Below the pieces are notes generated by a model that did no database searches, was not told the origin of the DNA, and saw only the letters and a program-made list of their open reading frames with translations. From positions 62,001 through 126,000 of the forward strand of contig JAKCFM010000002.1 in assembly GCA_025041195.1 (NCBI GenBank): a stretch of 64,000 nt of DNA, written 5' to 3'. This DNA is from Halobacteriales archaeon YIM A00013. Lineage in GTDB: Archaea > Halobacteriota > Halobacteria > Halobacteriales > Haloarculaceae. Every line of letters starts with the position of its first letter. The first letter of the stretch is position 1. Of this stretch, positions 25,389-36,100 are shown piece by piece. The position numbers and the translations under genes were made by a program.

Positions 25389-28190
25389 TCAAACAGGCCA
25401 CAATCGTATCGCCGTCCCACCGCTTGCAGGGAGTGACAGTGTCAGGGTATCGCTGTTCTGGACGGTTGTCTGGGTGATCGATACCGCAGTCGGATTGGTG
25501 GTAACGTCGGTTCCCTCGGCGTCTTCGTACAGCTCGGCGTTCCAGCCGTTGGGTTTTGCGGAGAGGAAATCGAACGGCACAGCGATGTCACGCGGCTCGC
25601 CGTTCGTCATCGCGCCAACGTACCACTCAGCGCCGTTGCGCTTTGCAGAGACGCTGTATTCGCCGATCTGTCCTGTGACATGGACGGTTTCGTCCCAGCT
25701 CGATGGGACGCTCTCTAGAAACGCGAACTCGGTCTCGGTTCCGAAATTCTCGACGGCGGCGTTGGTTTCGTCGTAGCTGGTAAAGTCGGCCGGGAATGGA
25801 ACAGCGCTTGCCTGTTCGATGACGCCGATTGTGTTGAGGTTGAATCCACCGACATCACCGCTCCAGTCAGTTCCCCTCGAATCGTAGTGGAGTTCAATGG
25901 CGATCTCGTTGTCGCCGGCAGCCAGCGAGACGGATTCTGTATGGATATCCCAGTCGTCCCAGTAGCGAGTCCAGGCCGGAGTGAGCTTCGAGGTGTGACT
26001 GTTGATGCGGAGTGTGGCCTCAGGACCGCCGTTGTTCTGAACGCGGCTACTGTTATTCTCCTCGTCGGCAGCATACCGGAGGCACAAATCGTACTCATCC
26101 GCCGCAGGGACACGCACCGTGAAGATTACGCTGGCACCCGATGGCTCACGGTTGGGATCGATCGGCACATAGTGTCCACCGAAGCAGTTTCGCCACTTGT
26201 CCGCTGTGATCATCCCATCGAGCTGCCCCGACTGGGCCTGAATGAACTCTCCGACACCGAACTCGTTGTCGACATATGCCTCCATCCGATCAGCGATCAT
26301 CTGGTTGCCAGCGAGGTACGTCGGATACATCGCCAGCTGCTTTGCCCGGGTGGTCTGGATCTGGTCACTCGAATTGTCGTTGAACGTGATGTCGAATATT
26401 CCTGGCTGATAACTGGTCGGACCGGCGAGCATCCGGGTGTATGGAAGCGTGACGTGGTGGGCGCGGCCTACGTCGGATCCCAGCTCGTCAAAGCCATCGA
26501 ACTCTTGGGCCGTTAGGACCTCGCGGGCGATCACGTTGGGGTACGTCCGAATCTCCCCAGTTGGCGGAATGGCCTCGTGGCATTCTACCAGCTGCTCGTT
26601 CGCGCCAGCCGCCTGGTAGACGAGTCGGTTGTGATTTACGGCTTCCTGACAGAAATTGTTATGATCTGCCGTCGAGTCATCGCCGTCAATGGCAAGACCC
26701 TGGTCACAGACGTAGCCGTTTTTGATGGTGTGGATGTCGTTGTCGTTGTATGCTGCGAACAGCCCGTCGTGTATTTCGCTCTCGTAGTTGGGAACGTTCC
26801 CAGACGTTTCGTTGTGCATCGTCATCTCAACCGGATTTGAGAGGCGTTGTCCGTAGTCGATGACGGACTTCACGTCGAAATCGGGAGTCGACTCCGTAAT
26901 CCCGAACTCGAAGCCGGATCCGTCGCAAGGAAAGTCGCTCCAGCCCGTGTTCCAGCCTTCAGCGAGCACAGAATCGATCCCGTGCTCGCTCGCAAACCGC
27001 ATGTACCGCAACATCCGTTGGGTACGAGCCCCGTGGATGTACTGCGCTGGATCGGTGCCATCGTTTTCGATCTCAGCATCGGTTTTGTACTCCCAGTGGG
27101 CGCTTCCAGCGATCATCATCCACCAGATGCCCGCATATTTACGGCCGCTGATCCAGCTAGTGTCGCCGTCTGGGAACACAGAAGTGTCGAGTGGCTCGGC
27201 CAAAAGCGCAATGAGCTGGGATTCGACGAGCGCACCCGGTGTGTCGCCGATCTGGAACGTCCTCCAGGGCGTGACGTGCGGTGCCGTCGCCGTTACCTTC
27301 GTGCCATCCGAGTCCGGAGCCAGCTCGACGAAGAAATTCGTGGTACTGGCACCCGAGTCAGAGCTCGCATGACCCACCGTCATCTTGGCGTAGTCGGCAA
27401 GATTGGACTCGTGAACGCTCAGGTACGTTCCATCTGCAGCCGCCATGGTCAGTGGTGTGTGGGCACCCTGCTGGATTGAGTTACCGTGATCACTGGTCCG
27501 TTCACCGTCAGGGATGTCAGACAGATTCGTTTTCGTGTATTCCTGTTCGTAGCGCGGATTGGTGAGGTGATTCTCGATGTACCAGCACGTGTAATCCGAA
27601 CTGAACCGCAATTCCGTGTTCTCGGACGTGATAGTGAACGCACCGAAATCATCGCCGAAAACGACCCTGAATCCAAGCCCGTCGTCGAACACAGTGACTT
27701 CGAGATTCGCAGAACGCGTGGGACTGGTGGTTTCCTCAAGTCCGAGACGCAAGCGGGTGTACGGTTCGGAAACGCTATTGAAATCGCCCCACACGGGATC
27801 CCACGTCTCGGTCTCAGAGACGCGCTCACTGCCCGTAACAGTAATATCCGGCCCTGAACCACTGATACCCGTCCCGAAAATTTCCTGGTTCGCAAAATTG
27901 AATCCGAGCGGCGAACGATCCACGTACGTCGTATCGTTGTAATCGATACTGTACGTAGGCACCCCGCTGGAAACGTCGATCGTAACGGTGATCGAGCCAT
28001 CTGGCGAGCTCACGTTCTGGATGGTAGCGTCGCTGCCGGACGTAACCGGTGCCGCAACGGTCTCCGGCACTTCGAGAGAGCATGCACCCGCCACAAGCAG
28101 CCCAGCCATCCTAGCAAGGAACTTTCGGCGATCAGTTGTGCTAGCATCCCATCTTGACGGCTTGTATCTCTCCATGTCATGATTCGACAT
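25389..28190 (-). CDS. exported glycoside hydrolase family 97 enzyme with inserted carbohydrate-binding domain (paralog 1)
   Basis: A 933-residue GH97 enzyme. A Tat signal (TDRRKFLARMAGLLVAG) is followed by the N-terminal beta-super-sandwich (about 55-330), the (beta/alpha)8 barrel (about 345-650; GIDSVLAEGWNTGW, MTMHNETSGNVPNYE, PTGEIRTYPNVIAREVLTAQ) and a C-terminal beta domain (about 790-933). NETSG matches the Glu-containing motif of inverting GH97 alpha-glucosidases such as SusB. About 120 residues (near 660-780; ASVIFTVRVPAADEYDLCLR) form a CBM35/CBM6-like domain inserted between barrel and C-terminal domain, which is absent from typical bacterial GH97. It would act on alpha-glucan at the cell surface. 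Paralog 2 is at 33139-36990. Confidence 0.9.
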   Translation of the reverse strand: MSNHDMERYKPSRWDASTTDRRKFLARMAGLLVAGACSLEVPETVAAPVTSGSDATIQNVSSPDGSITVTIDVSSGVPTYSIDYNDTTYVDRSPLGFNFANQEIFGTGISGSGPDITVTGSERVSETETWDPVWGDFNSVSEPYTRLRLGLEETTSPTRSANLEVTVFDDGLGFRVVFGDDFGAFTITSENTELRFSSDYTCWYIENHLTNPRYEQEYTKTNLSDIPDGERTSDHGNSIQQGAHTPLTMAAADGTYLSVHESNLADYAKMTVGHASSDSGASTTNFFVELAPDSDGTKVTATAPHVTPWRTFQIGDTPGALVESQLIALLAEPLDTSVFPDGDTSWISGRKYAGIWWMMIAGSAHWEYKTDAEIENDGTDPAQYIHGARTQRMLRYMRFASEHGIDSVLAEGWNTGWSDFPCDGSGFEFGITESTPDFDVKSVIDYGQRLSNPVEMTMHNETSGNVPNYESEIHDGLFAAYNDNDIHTIKNGYVCDQGLAIDGDDSTADHNNFCQEAVNHNRLVYQAAGANEQLVECHEAIPPTGEIRTYPNVIAREVLTAQEFDGFDELGSDVGRAHHVTLPYTRMLAGPTSYQPGIFDITFNDNSSDQIQTTRAKQLAMYPTYLAGNQMIADRMEAYVDNEFGVGEFIQAQSGQLDGMITADKWRNCFGGHYVPIDPNREPSGASVIFTVRVPAADEYDLCLRYAADEENNSSRVQNNGGPEATLRINSHTSKLTPAWTRYWDDWDIHTESVSLAAGDNEIAIELHYDSRGTDWSGDVGGFNLNTIGVIEQASAVPFPADFTSYDETNAAVENFGTETEFAFLESVPSSWDETVHVTGQIGEYSVSAKRNGAEWYVGAMTNGEPRDIAVPFDFLSAKPNGWNAELYEDAEGTDVTTNPTAVSITQTTVQNSDTLTLSLPASGGTAIRLWPV

Positions 28191-28326
28191 AGCAAATACA
28201 GTATTTGGAACACGGCTAATAAAGATAATTCATTAAATATTAAATATAGTATATAAAATAAATTTATCTAGAATAGAATTAATTTATAAGTAGTAGATAT
28301 TTGAATTGGATATGATAAACGAGGGG
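28191..28326 (-). promoter_or_regulatory. AT-rich promoter region of GH97 enzyme 1
   Basis: A 136-base, very AT-rich spacer. On the minus strand it contains CTAGATAAATTTAT (around 28261-28271), related to the motif upstream of the GH15 and pectate lyase genes, and several TATA-like stretches nearer the gene. GH97 enzyme 1 may therefore have its own promoter besides read-through from the transporter operon. Confidence 0.4.
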
Positions 28327-29520
28327 TTATTGGACTGACTCGACTGCCTCGGTGTCGGTATGCGATCGGTTGTACAGTGCCTCCCCGGTGTCGCCATCGA
28401 AGAGATGGATCGCTGATTCAGGAATATGCGCGATGACCGACTGTCCTGTTGCTACGTTCGACTCACCGTCGGTTGTTGCGACAAACGTGGTGTGATTTTT
28501 CTCACTGAACGACAGATGGACGTTGTTTTCGTTGCCCATTGGCTCGACAACGTCGACCACCGCCTCGAAGTCGTGATCAGCCGATACCTTCGAGACGAAC
28601 TCGACGGGCCCTGGAGCCTGGGTCACCTCAATTGACGCCGGGCGAACGCCAAGCGTCACCTGCGTCCCATCAGCAACTGCGTGTCGGGCGTCCTGTGGTA
28701 GCGGATAGGTAACGGTGTCCTCGTGTGGCTGTGATTGTGTGGTGGAATGTATCAGCTGCTCACCCTGGACATCCATCTCGAAGAAGTTCATCGACGGCTC
28801 ACCGATGAATCCTGCGACAAAACGGTTCGCTGGCCGATGATATGCCTCCAGTGGTGTTGCGACCTGCTGGAGGCGTCCATCATTGAGGATCGCGATGCGG
28901 TCACCCATCGTCATTGCCTCAGTCTGGTCGTGGGTAACGTAGACAGTGGTGGTGCCAAGATCCTCTTGCAGTCGCTGGAGCTCCGTCCGCATGTCTGACC
29001 GGAGTTTTGCGTCCAGATTCGACAGGGGCTCATCCATCAAGAACACCTGTGGGTCACGGACAATCGCGCGACCGAGCGCCACGCGCTGTTGCTGGCCGCC
29101 AGATAGCTCAGCAGGCTTGCGATCAAGCAATGCATCGATGTCAAGCAATGCTGCCGTCTCAGTAACGCGCGATTGAATCCGTTCGTCGGACATGTCTGTG
29201 GATTCTTCCAGTCCAAAGCGCATGTTCCCGCTGACGGTCATGTGTGGGTAGAGTGCGTAGGACTGGAACACCATTGCAACTTCTCTGTCTTTTGGTTTGA
29301 CATCGTTTATTACCTCGTCATCAAGGCGGAGCGCGCCGGTAGAGACCGTTTCTAGTCCAGCCATCATTCGGAGTGTGGTAGACTTCCCACATCCGGACGG
29401 TCCGACGAGGACGAGAAACTCGCCGTCGTCGATGGTCATACTGACATCGTCGACAGCAATGATCGTCTCATCGCCATCGTCGAAACCTTTCGTCACGTGG
29501 TCGAGTTCGAGGGTAGCCAT
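28327..29520 (-). CDS. sugar ABC transporter ATP-binding protein (UgpC/MalK type)
   Basis: A 397-residue ATPase. The ATG at 29520 (MATLELDHVTKGF) is chosen; the frame runs further upstream but overlaps the permease gene. Walker A GPSGCGKST, signature LSGGQQQRVALGRAI, Walker B VFLMDEPLSNLD and switch VTHDQTEAM are intact. The C-terminal regulatory (TOBE) domain is complete. It is the last transporter gene of an operon that begins with the binding protein at 32719, and it starts 28 bases after the second permease. Confidence 0.93.
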   Translation of the reverse strand: MATLELDHVTKGFDDGDETIIAVDDVSMTIDDGEFLVLVGPSGCGKSTTLRMMAGLETVSTGALRLDDEVINDVKPKDREVAMVFQSYALYPHMTVSGNMRFGLEESTDMSDERIQSRVTETAALLDIDALLDRKPAELSGGQQQRVALGRAIVRDPQVFLMDEPLSNLDAKLRSDMRTELQRLQEDLGTTTVYVTHDQTEAMTMGDRIAILNDGRLQQVATPLEAYHRPANRFVAGFIGEPSMNFFEMDVQGEQLIHSTTQSQPHEDTVTYPLPQDARHAVADGTQVTLGVRPASIEVTQAPGPVEFVSKVSADHDFEAVVDVVEPMGNENNVHLSFSEKNHTTFVATTDGESNVATGQSVIAHIPESAIHLFDGDTGEALYNRSHTDTEAVESVQ

Positions 29521-29548
29521 GGTTCTATTGGAATGGAAGTTGATCGTC

Positions 29549-30424
29549 TCACGTTGCAACACCTTTTGCGAACTGTTCACCGAATATGATGTAGACGATA
29601 ATGGTCGGCAGTGCGGCGATGAACGCACCCGCCATTCGGACGCCAAACCCAATTTCTGAGAGGCTAGCGCCGAGCTGTGACAGGGGAACGGTCACCGGCG
29701 CGCCCTCGCTTGGACCCATCACCACCAGTGCGAACAGCAGGTCGTTCCAGACCTGTGTGAACTGGTAGATAAGCGTGACGGCGAACATCGGTACGGACAG
29801 TGGCAGCATGATACGCCAGTAGATCCGAGCCGGTGTTGCCCCGTCGAGCTGGGCGGCCGCTATCATCTCTTCAGAGAAGTTTCGATAATACGTCCGAAAC
29901 AGGAGCGTCGTGATGGGAATGCCGTAGGCTACGTGCGAGATGATGAGAGCCAGCAAGTCGCCGTGATACGGTTCGAGCAACGGCAACCCCCAGAGCGCTG
30001 CCAGGAGTTCATCAAGCGGAACGTACACCGCCCAGAACTTCGACAACGGGATGAGCACCGCCTGATACGGGATAAAGATTCCCGCGATGAATAACACCAG
30101 AATGGGGAGCTGTCCCCGCCAGTTCAACGTCGTCAGGCCGTAGGCGGCCATACTTCCGAACAGTGCCGAAAAAACTGTTGCCGGCACGGCTAGGACAATA
30201 CTGTTTATCAAGCCGGTGGAAAGCTGTGAAAATGCTGTGTTCCACTTGTCAAGCGTCAACCCATCCGGTCCAGGCGGTAAAAATGGCGCTGTTGAGAGTG
30301 GATTCGTCTTTATCGAGGTCATCAGCCCCGTCTCGATGGGAAGAAGATAGAATCCGGCGAGTGCCACGAGCATACCGTACAGTAGCAGCCGTTGCGTGCC
30401 AATCGATCGGTTGAGCACCAACAT
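29549..30424 (-). CDS. CUT1-type sugar ABC transporter permease (MalG-like)
   Basis: A 291-residue permease with six membrane segments. The EAA loop reads EEMIAAAQLDGATPARIYWR near residue 190, and the C-terminus VYIIFGEQFAKGVAT is typical of MalG-type proteins. Its ATG overlaps the stop of the upstream permease as ATGA, so the two are translationally coupled. It works with the permease at 30424-31422. Confidence 0.93.
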   Translation of the reverse strand: MLVLNRSIGTQRLLLYGMLVALAGFYLLPIETGLMTSIKTNPLSTAPFLPPGPDGLTLDKWNTAFSQLSTGLINSIVLAVPATVFSALFGSMAAYGLTTLNWRGQLPILVLFIAGIFIPYQAVLIPLSKFWAVYVPLDELLAALWGLPLLEPYHGDLLALIISHVAYGIPITTLLFRTYYRNFSEEMIAAAQLDGATPARIYWRIMLPLSVPMFAVTLIYQFTQVWNDLLFALVVMGPSEGAPVTVPLSQLGASLSEIGFGVRMAGAFIAALPTIIVYIIFGEQFAKGVAT

Positions 30425-31422
30425 CAGAGTTCACCCTGCTTGTGCTGGTAGGTGAGATACGGCGCAATGACGGCAATAGCGAGCACAAACAGCATGATAC
30501 CGATCGCCGCAGCGTACGCCTGGTTGTTGAGCCGAAACGCCTGACGCACCATCATCGTTGCAAGGATGTCGGATCCCTCTGGTGGGATGTAGCTTCCAGT
30601 CAACGAGTATAGAAAGTCAAAGGCTTTGAGTGCGAACACCATCAGCACGACGGCCGCGCTGATGGTCGCTCCTTTCAACTGTGGTATGATAACCCGTCGA
30701 TACAGCCCGAACGTGGTTGCCCCGTCGGTTCGAGCCGCCTCGTAGTGATCGGTTGGAATTGCACGCAAGCCAGCGAGATAGACAACCATCGCATAGCCAC
30801 TGAACTGCCAGATGAGTGCGAAGACAACCGCTGGTAACACCAGTTCTGGATCGCTTATCCATCGATATCTCCCAAGCCCCAGCGTGCTCGTGATGCTGTT
30901 GATGAGACCATTGTTGTAGTTGTACATCCAGAGCCAGAACTGGGCAGTCACGACAAAAGAAAGACTCATCGGCAACAGGTAGATCGTTCGAAACCCGTTA
31001 TCGAAGCGAAGCTTGCGGTCCATCAGGATTGCCAGGAGGAGACCAATCCCCAGACAGACCGTCGTGAACGCAACGAGAAGACCGAACGTGTTTGTCGTCG
31101 CTTCGATGAAGGTCGGATCTCCGAGCGCTCGGGTGTACTGCTCACCGTCAAGCTGGCTATAATCGACTGCGCCGAATCCGGACGTTTCAGTCAGCGAAAT
31201 GACGAAGTTCCAGCCGATAGCACCGTAAACAAAAAATCCCATCAGCAAGAACGGTGGGAGCCAAAACGGAAGCGATCCGAAGAACGCACCGCTGGGACGC
31301 GGCAGCAGCGCCGACTCGTCGCCTCCGTCTTGCACTGTACCACCGTCTGCAAACAACGCTTTGGACCGCCGAGTGATCGTTTTCGTAAAACGTGTGAGTT
31401 TGTCGATCATGGAATGGAACAT
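30424..31422 (-). CDS. CUT1-type sugar ABC transporter permease (MalF-like)
   Basis: A 332-residue permease. The frame is open upstream into the binding-protein gene; the ATG at 31422 (MFHSMIDKLTRF), 7 bases after that gene's stop, is the sensible start, with ATG 31410 as an alternative. An N-terminal cytoplasmic tail of about 50 residues precedes six hydrophobic segments. The cytoplasmic loop is DHYEAARTDGATTFGLYRRV near residue 230. It pairs with the MalG-like permease that it overlaps. Confidence 0.92.
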   Translation of the reverse strand: MFHSMIDKLTRFTKTITRRSKALFADGGTVQDGGDESALLPRPSGAFFGSLPFWLPPFLLMGFFVYGAIGWNFVISLTETSGFGAVDYSQLDGEQYTRALGDPTFIEATTNTFGLLVAFTTVCLGIGLLLAILMDRKLRFDNGFRTIYLLPMSLSFVVTAQFWLWMYNYNNGLINSITSTLGLGRYRWISDPELVLPAVVFALIWQFSGYAMVVYLAGLRAIPTDHYEAARTDGATTFGLYRRVIIPQLKGATISAAVVLMVFALKAFDFLYSLTGSYIPPEGSDILATMMVRQAFRLNNQAYAAAIGIMLFVLAIAVIAPYLTYQHKQGEL

Positions 31423-31429
31423 CACGGCG

Positions 31430-32719
31430 CTAGTTGAACACATCCATGAACGCCTGGGCGGTCTCGTCCGCGGACCCTTTTGTAAAGGAGAACGCTCCAA
31501 CGGCCTGTTTCAGCTTGGTAAGGACTTCAGGGGTGACCCCAAGTCCGTGTGCAATTGAGGGTGGTTGCAGCTCCGAGTCCTGGAGGGACGACATCTGTGC
31601 GGCCTGGAACGGGCCAAACTTCTCCGTAGAGACATCGGTACGCGGCGGAACGGACCCTTTTTTCGTGTTAAAGCGGACCTGTGCGTCTTTCGTCCCAACG
31701 TACTGGAGCCACTGTTTCGCCGCTTCGGACGACGGGCCTTCCCGTGGAAACACCCACGCATCCATATTGAGCGCGTACTGTCCCTTCGTTCCAGGGAACG
31801 CGACGTGATTCCATTCCGATTCAAAGGCAAATTCAGGGCCGTAGGCACCAACAGCCCAGTCGCCCTGGTGAAAAAAGCCAGCAGCGCCTTCCACAAGCAT
31901 GGTATTGGCCTCTTTCCAGCCGATGGTAGAGGCGTCTTCAGGAAACTGCTCACTGTAGGCGGCGACGGTCTTGAAGGCGTCTGCGACGGCAGCCCTGTCA
32001 CCGTTCCCGCTGATAAACGCGTCGTAAGCCGCAGCACCTGCCTGTCCGAGGAATACAGTTGCCCACAACTGGAGAGTCGTCCATGGCGACTTCGTCGAGT
32101 GAGCCATGCCCACAGCGTCCGTGTTCTCGCTGACCGTCTCTAGCGCAGCGACCAACGATGTTGGAGTTGTGATGTTCGATAGGTCCACGCCAGCCGTTTC
32201 GATGACCGCTGTATTATAAAAGAGATTGTTTATTCGGTGGATGTTGGTGGGCACACAGACGAACGATCCCCCCGACGTTGCGGCTTGTTTTGGTCCGTCG
32301 AGGTAGGCGTTTTGCATGCCGTTGTTCGACCATACTGACTCACCGATGTCGGCAAGGAGATCCGCGCTTGTGAACTGTTCGAGATTCTTCCCCGGCCATT
32401 CGGTCCACGAACCGGGCGGATTCTGGTTGGTAAGTCGAGTGTTGATACGTGCGTCAAGGCTCGTGTTTCCACCACCACCGATGGCCTTTGCGTTCACATC
32501 TATATCTGTGTGTTTTGCTTCAAAACCCTCCAACATACTGTCAAAGGCGGCCTGTCCATCACCACCGCTCCATCCATGAAGGAGTTCGAGGGAGGCGCCA
32601 CCGCTGCTATCGCTGCCACCGGTACAGCCCGAGAGCCCTGTCAGTACCGCGGTCCCAGCGAAACCAATACCTTTGAGATACGTTCGTCGCCGAAGATCGT
32701 GCGTGGATTGCTGTGTCAT
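31430..32719 (-). CDS. CUT1-type sugar ABC transporter substrate-binding lipoprotein
   Basis: A 429-residue extracellular binding protein. The signal is Tat plus lipobox: LRRRTYLKGIGFAGTAV then LSGC. The mature start ASLELLHGWSGGDGQAAFDS and the later MLVEGAAGFFHQGDWAVGAY are typical of haloarchaeal glucose/sugar-binding proteins of the SBP_bac_1 family. It is the first gene of the operon binding protein, permease, permease, ATPase, then GH97 and TrmB. The likely cargo is glucose or a short oligosaccharide made by the GH97 enzymes. A candidate operator lies 63 bases upstream. Confidence 0.9.
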   Translation of the reverse strand: MTQQSTHDLRRRTYLKGIGFAGTAVLTGLSGCTGGSDSSGGASLELLHGWSGGDGQAAFDSMLEGFEAKHTDIDVNAKAIGGGGNTSLDARINTRLTNQNPPGSWTEWPGKNLEQFTSADLLADIGESVWSNNGMQNAYLDGPKQAATSGGSFVCVPTNIHRINNLFYNTAVIETAGVDLSNITTPTSLVAALETVSENTDAVGMAHSTKSPWTTLQLWATVFLGQAGAAAYDAFISGNGDRAAVADAFKTVAAYSEQFPEDASTIGWKEANTMLVEGAAGFFHQGDWAVGAYGPEFAFESEWNHVAFPGTKGQYALNMDAWVFPREGPSSEAAKQWLQYVGTKDAQVRFNTKKGSVPPRTDVSTEKFGPFQAAQMSSLQDSELQPPSIAHGLGVTPEVLTKLKQAVGAFSFTKGSADETAQAFMDVFN

Positions 32720-32781
32720 GAATGACTGGTACGAGTTGCGTTACCAAGAGGTTGGCAGCGCTTCTTAAAGGTTGCTAATTT

Positions 32782-32799
32782 TAACTCTATTCCGAGTAA
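32782..32799. promoter_or_regulatory. candidate TrmB-type operator between the CUT1 operon and GH97 enzyme 2
   Basis: TAACTC-TATTCC-GAGTAA forms a dyad with ACTC/GAGT arms. It lies 63 bases upstream of the binding-protein gene and 340 bases upstream of the divergent GH97 gene. It resembles the TACT...GAGTA elements reported for haloarchaeal TrmB, but with shorter spacing. The rest of 32800-33138 shows nothing I can name. Confidence 0.4.
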
Positions 32800-33138
32800 G
32801 TATTTTGAAACAGGAATTCAATCAGCCAACAAATGGGCGTCGTCGATCAAGCGTGCGTTGTATCGGGTTGCACTCGCTCACTGACGTTCTCTTGTTCATT
32901 CGTTGAGTACGGATCTCTCGGTATAATTGCAGCTACAATCGTTCTGGTCGGTCTAACGCCGTCGTACGCTGGCAGATCGTTACGAACGTACGGGTGTAAA
33001 GTGAATCTTTGTCTCAAAAATTTATTCGGAAGAGACACAAATTGTGCACATCGCTCTCGATGAGTTGTCGGTCGGTTGCTGGAGCGTATACTACTCATCT
33101 GCACCGGTATCTTTATTAGTAATTGATTAACAAATAGC

Positions 33139-36100
33139 GTGTTGATGGCGAAGCAAAACACTACTGGGGGAGATAGCACATCGGTAGCTGCTGAGTATCA
33201 TCGCCGTGGATTTCTGGGGGGATTGACCGGTCTGCTCGCGGCCGCTTACACCATGTCGGTTCCAGAAACGGTTGCCGCGACGATTTCGAACGAGGATGAC
33301 ACGGACACACAAACCATCAGTTCCCCTGACGGGCGCATTCGTGTCACGATCGATGTGGCTGACGGTGTCCCGTCGTATACGGTTACGTACGATGGAGAGA
33401 TCTACATCACCAGTTCGACCCTGGGATTTGATTTTCAGAACCAGCCGTCGTTCGGTGTCGCGGCTGACGGGACGATCGGTACAGAGCTCACTGTGACGGG
33501 CAGTGAGACCGAAACCACCACGGAAACCTGGGAGCCGGTCTGGGGCCAGTTTGCAACCGTTTCTGAGCCGTACACCGTCCTCCGTCTCGGGCTCGTCGAA
33601 ACGAGACAACCGGGTCGCACGGCGAACCTTGAGCTCCGTGTGTTCAATGACGGTCTCGGGTTCCGGGTCGTTCTCAGCGACGATTTTGCTAGCAACGGTG
33701 GAAACACGGTCATCAGTTCGGAGAACACCCAATTCAATTTTGCAGACGATTACACCGCGTGGTGGATCAAAAACGAGATGGTCAACCCGCGCTTCGAACA
33801 GGAGTACGAAACAACCCCTCTCAGTGGAGTTTCTTCGGGCACTCGTACCATTCGTCCGAACGATAACACGCTCAGAAACGGCGCACACACCCCGCTCACT
33901 CTTGAGGCCAGTGATGATGCGTATTTGAGCATCCACGAGGCGGCACTCACCGACTACGCGACGATGTCGCTTGCGCCACAGTCCGATGACGGTGGGACGG
34001 AGTTTGCTGTCGAGCTCGCTCCGCTTCCCGATGGGACGAAGGTGTCATCCACACCACCGATCATGACGCCCTGGCGAACCGTACAGCTCGGTGATCGCCC
34101 GGGCGACCTCGTCGAATCGTCGCTCATCGCGCTTCTCAACGACGACCTTGAGAAATCCGTCCTCCCGACTGTGGATGGAAAGCCGGACACCGACTGGATA
34201 ACACCTCGGAAGTACATCGGGATCTGGTGGACGATGATCGCAGGAAACGCCAACTGGGAGTACAAGTCCGATGTCGACATTGAGGACAGCGGTGGTAATC
34301 CCGCGGCGTACATCCACGGTGCACGCACCGAACGGATGAAGCGCTATATGAAGTTTGCCAGCGAAAACGGGATCGACAGCGTTCTGGTCGAGGGCTGGAA
34401 TCAGGGCTGGGACAGCTATCCCGGCTCCGGCGTCTCGATGGACTTTGACACCACGTATCCGGATTTCGATATCAAAGAGACAACCGAGTACGGTCAATCG
34501 CTCACTCCAAGCGTGGAGATGACTGCCCACAACGAAACGGCAGGGAACCTCATCAACTACGAAGAACAGATTCAGAACGGCGGAATCTTCGAATTCTACG
34601 AGGACAACCACATCAGATCGATCAAAAACGGGTACGTCTCTGATCCTGGGATGGGACATACTGGCGATGGTGGGACCGCAACGATGAACCATCACTGCCA
34701 AATCGCTGTCAACCACCACGAGCTGGTTGCCAGGGCGGCGGCGGCCAATCGACAGCTCCTAGAACGACACGAGGCTGACAAGCCGACGGGCAAACGGCGG
34801 ACGTATCCGAATTTGGCATCGACAGAGACCGTAAAGGCACAGGAGTATGACGGGTTCGGCGCCCTTGCTTCCGATGTCGGCCGTGCTCATCATGTCACGC
34901 TTCCATTTACCAGAATGCTCGCCGGGCCGGCCAGCTACCAACCTGGAATTTTTGACATCACGTTCAACGACGAGACGGGTGGGCAGATACAGACCACTCG
35001 AGCCAAGCAACTCGCGATGTATCCGTCGTACAACGCCGGGCTGCAGATGGCTGCAGACCGCGTCGAGGCCTACATCGATGAGCAGTTCGCGGTCGGTGAG
35101 TACGTCCAGGCCGCTTCTGGTGTGTTCGATGGAATGATTACGGCCGACGAGTGGCGAGGGGCGTTTGGAACTACCTACGTACCCATCGATCCCAACCGAG
35201 AACCCTCCGGGTCGTCGGTCTCGTTTGTTGTTTCGAACGTTCCGAGCGCAGGAATGTACGACTTGCACCTTCGCTATGCCAGCGCACCGGAGGACAATTC
35301 CCAGCGAGTGATAGATGCCGGGGGGCCACAGGCCACGCTGGTCGTCGGCGAGGGTGACGCTGCGACAACAAAGTCCATCACCCCCGATTTCACTACCAGC
35401 TGGGACGACTGGCAGCTCTTCACCACACAGATCGACCTTCAGCAGGGTGAAAACATCGTCGCCATCGAACTCAATTACGATGATTCGGAGGGCTTTACGG
35501 GGGATGTTGGTGGGTTCAATTTGAACACTATCGGCGTCACGCAGCCGGGGGTAGGCGCACCGTTCCCCGCAGGGTACACCGACCTGGCCACAGACCACAT
35601 CGAAAACGAGAATGCAAGCCCGAAATCGGCGTTCGAATTCATCGAATCCGTTCCGGCTGGTGGGTGGGATGATACCACAGTCATCGATGCAGAGATTGGC
35701 GACTACACCGTCATTGCACGCAAGAAAGGCAAAGAGTGGTACGTTGGCGCGATGACAGGAGCTGACGGCCAGGCGATTGACGTGCCGATGGACTTTCTTG
35801 GTTCTGGCAACAGCAACTCCGAAGGTCATGGACCGCGTGGGCCAAAATACGTCGCGGAGATCTACACCGACGGTGTCGGCGGCGGTGTCGATGCCGACCC
35901 GGAAACCGTCCACACCGCCACCGTACTAATCGATCCAAGCAAGACAGTGCTTGCGTCGATGGCTCGAAGCGGCGGAACTGCCATCCACCTCCGGCCTGCC
36001 CGGGGACGTGAAATACACGAGCTTCCGGAGTACGAACGACCAACACAGGATCTAGCGGTCACGATCGAGACGGAGCCATCGTTCAACGAGCCATTCATCA

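Noticed and set aside
32860-32920. Another tnpB 3'-end relic (CACTCGCTCACT...ATTCGTTGAG)
   Set aside because: Similarity to 13988-14040 is short and lacks the flanking G/C block, so it could be chance.
34759-35913. 384-codon minus-strand frame inside GH97 enzyme 2
   Set aside because: It lies wholly within a well-supported coding region on the other strand and shows no recognisable domain.
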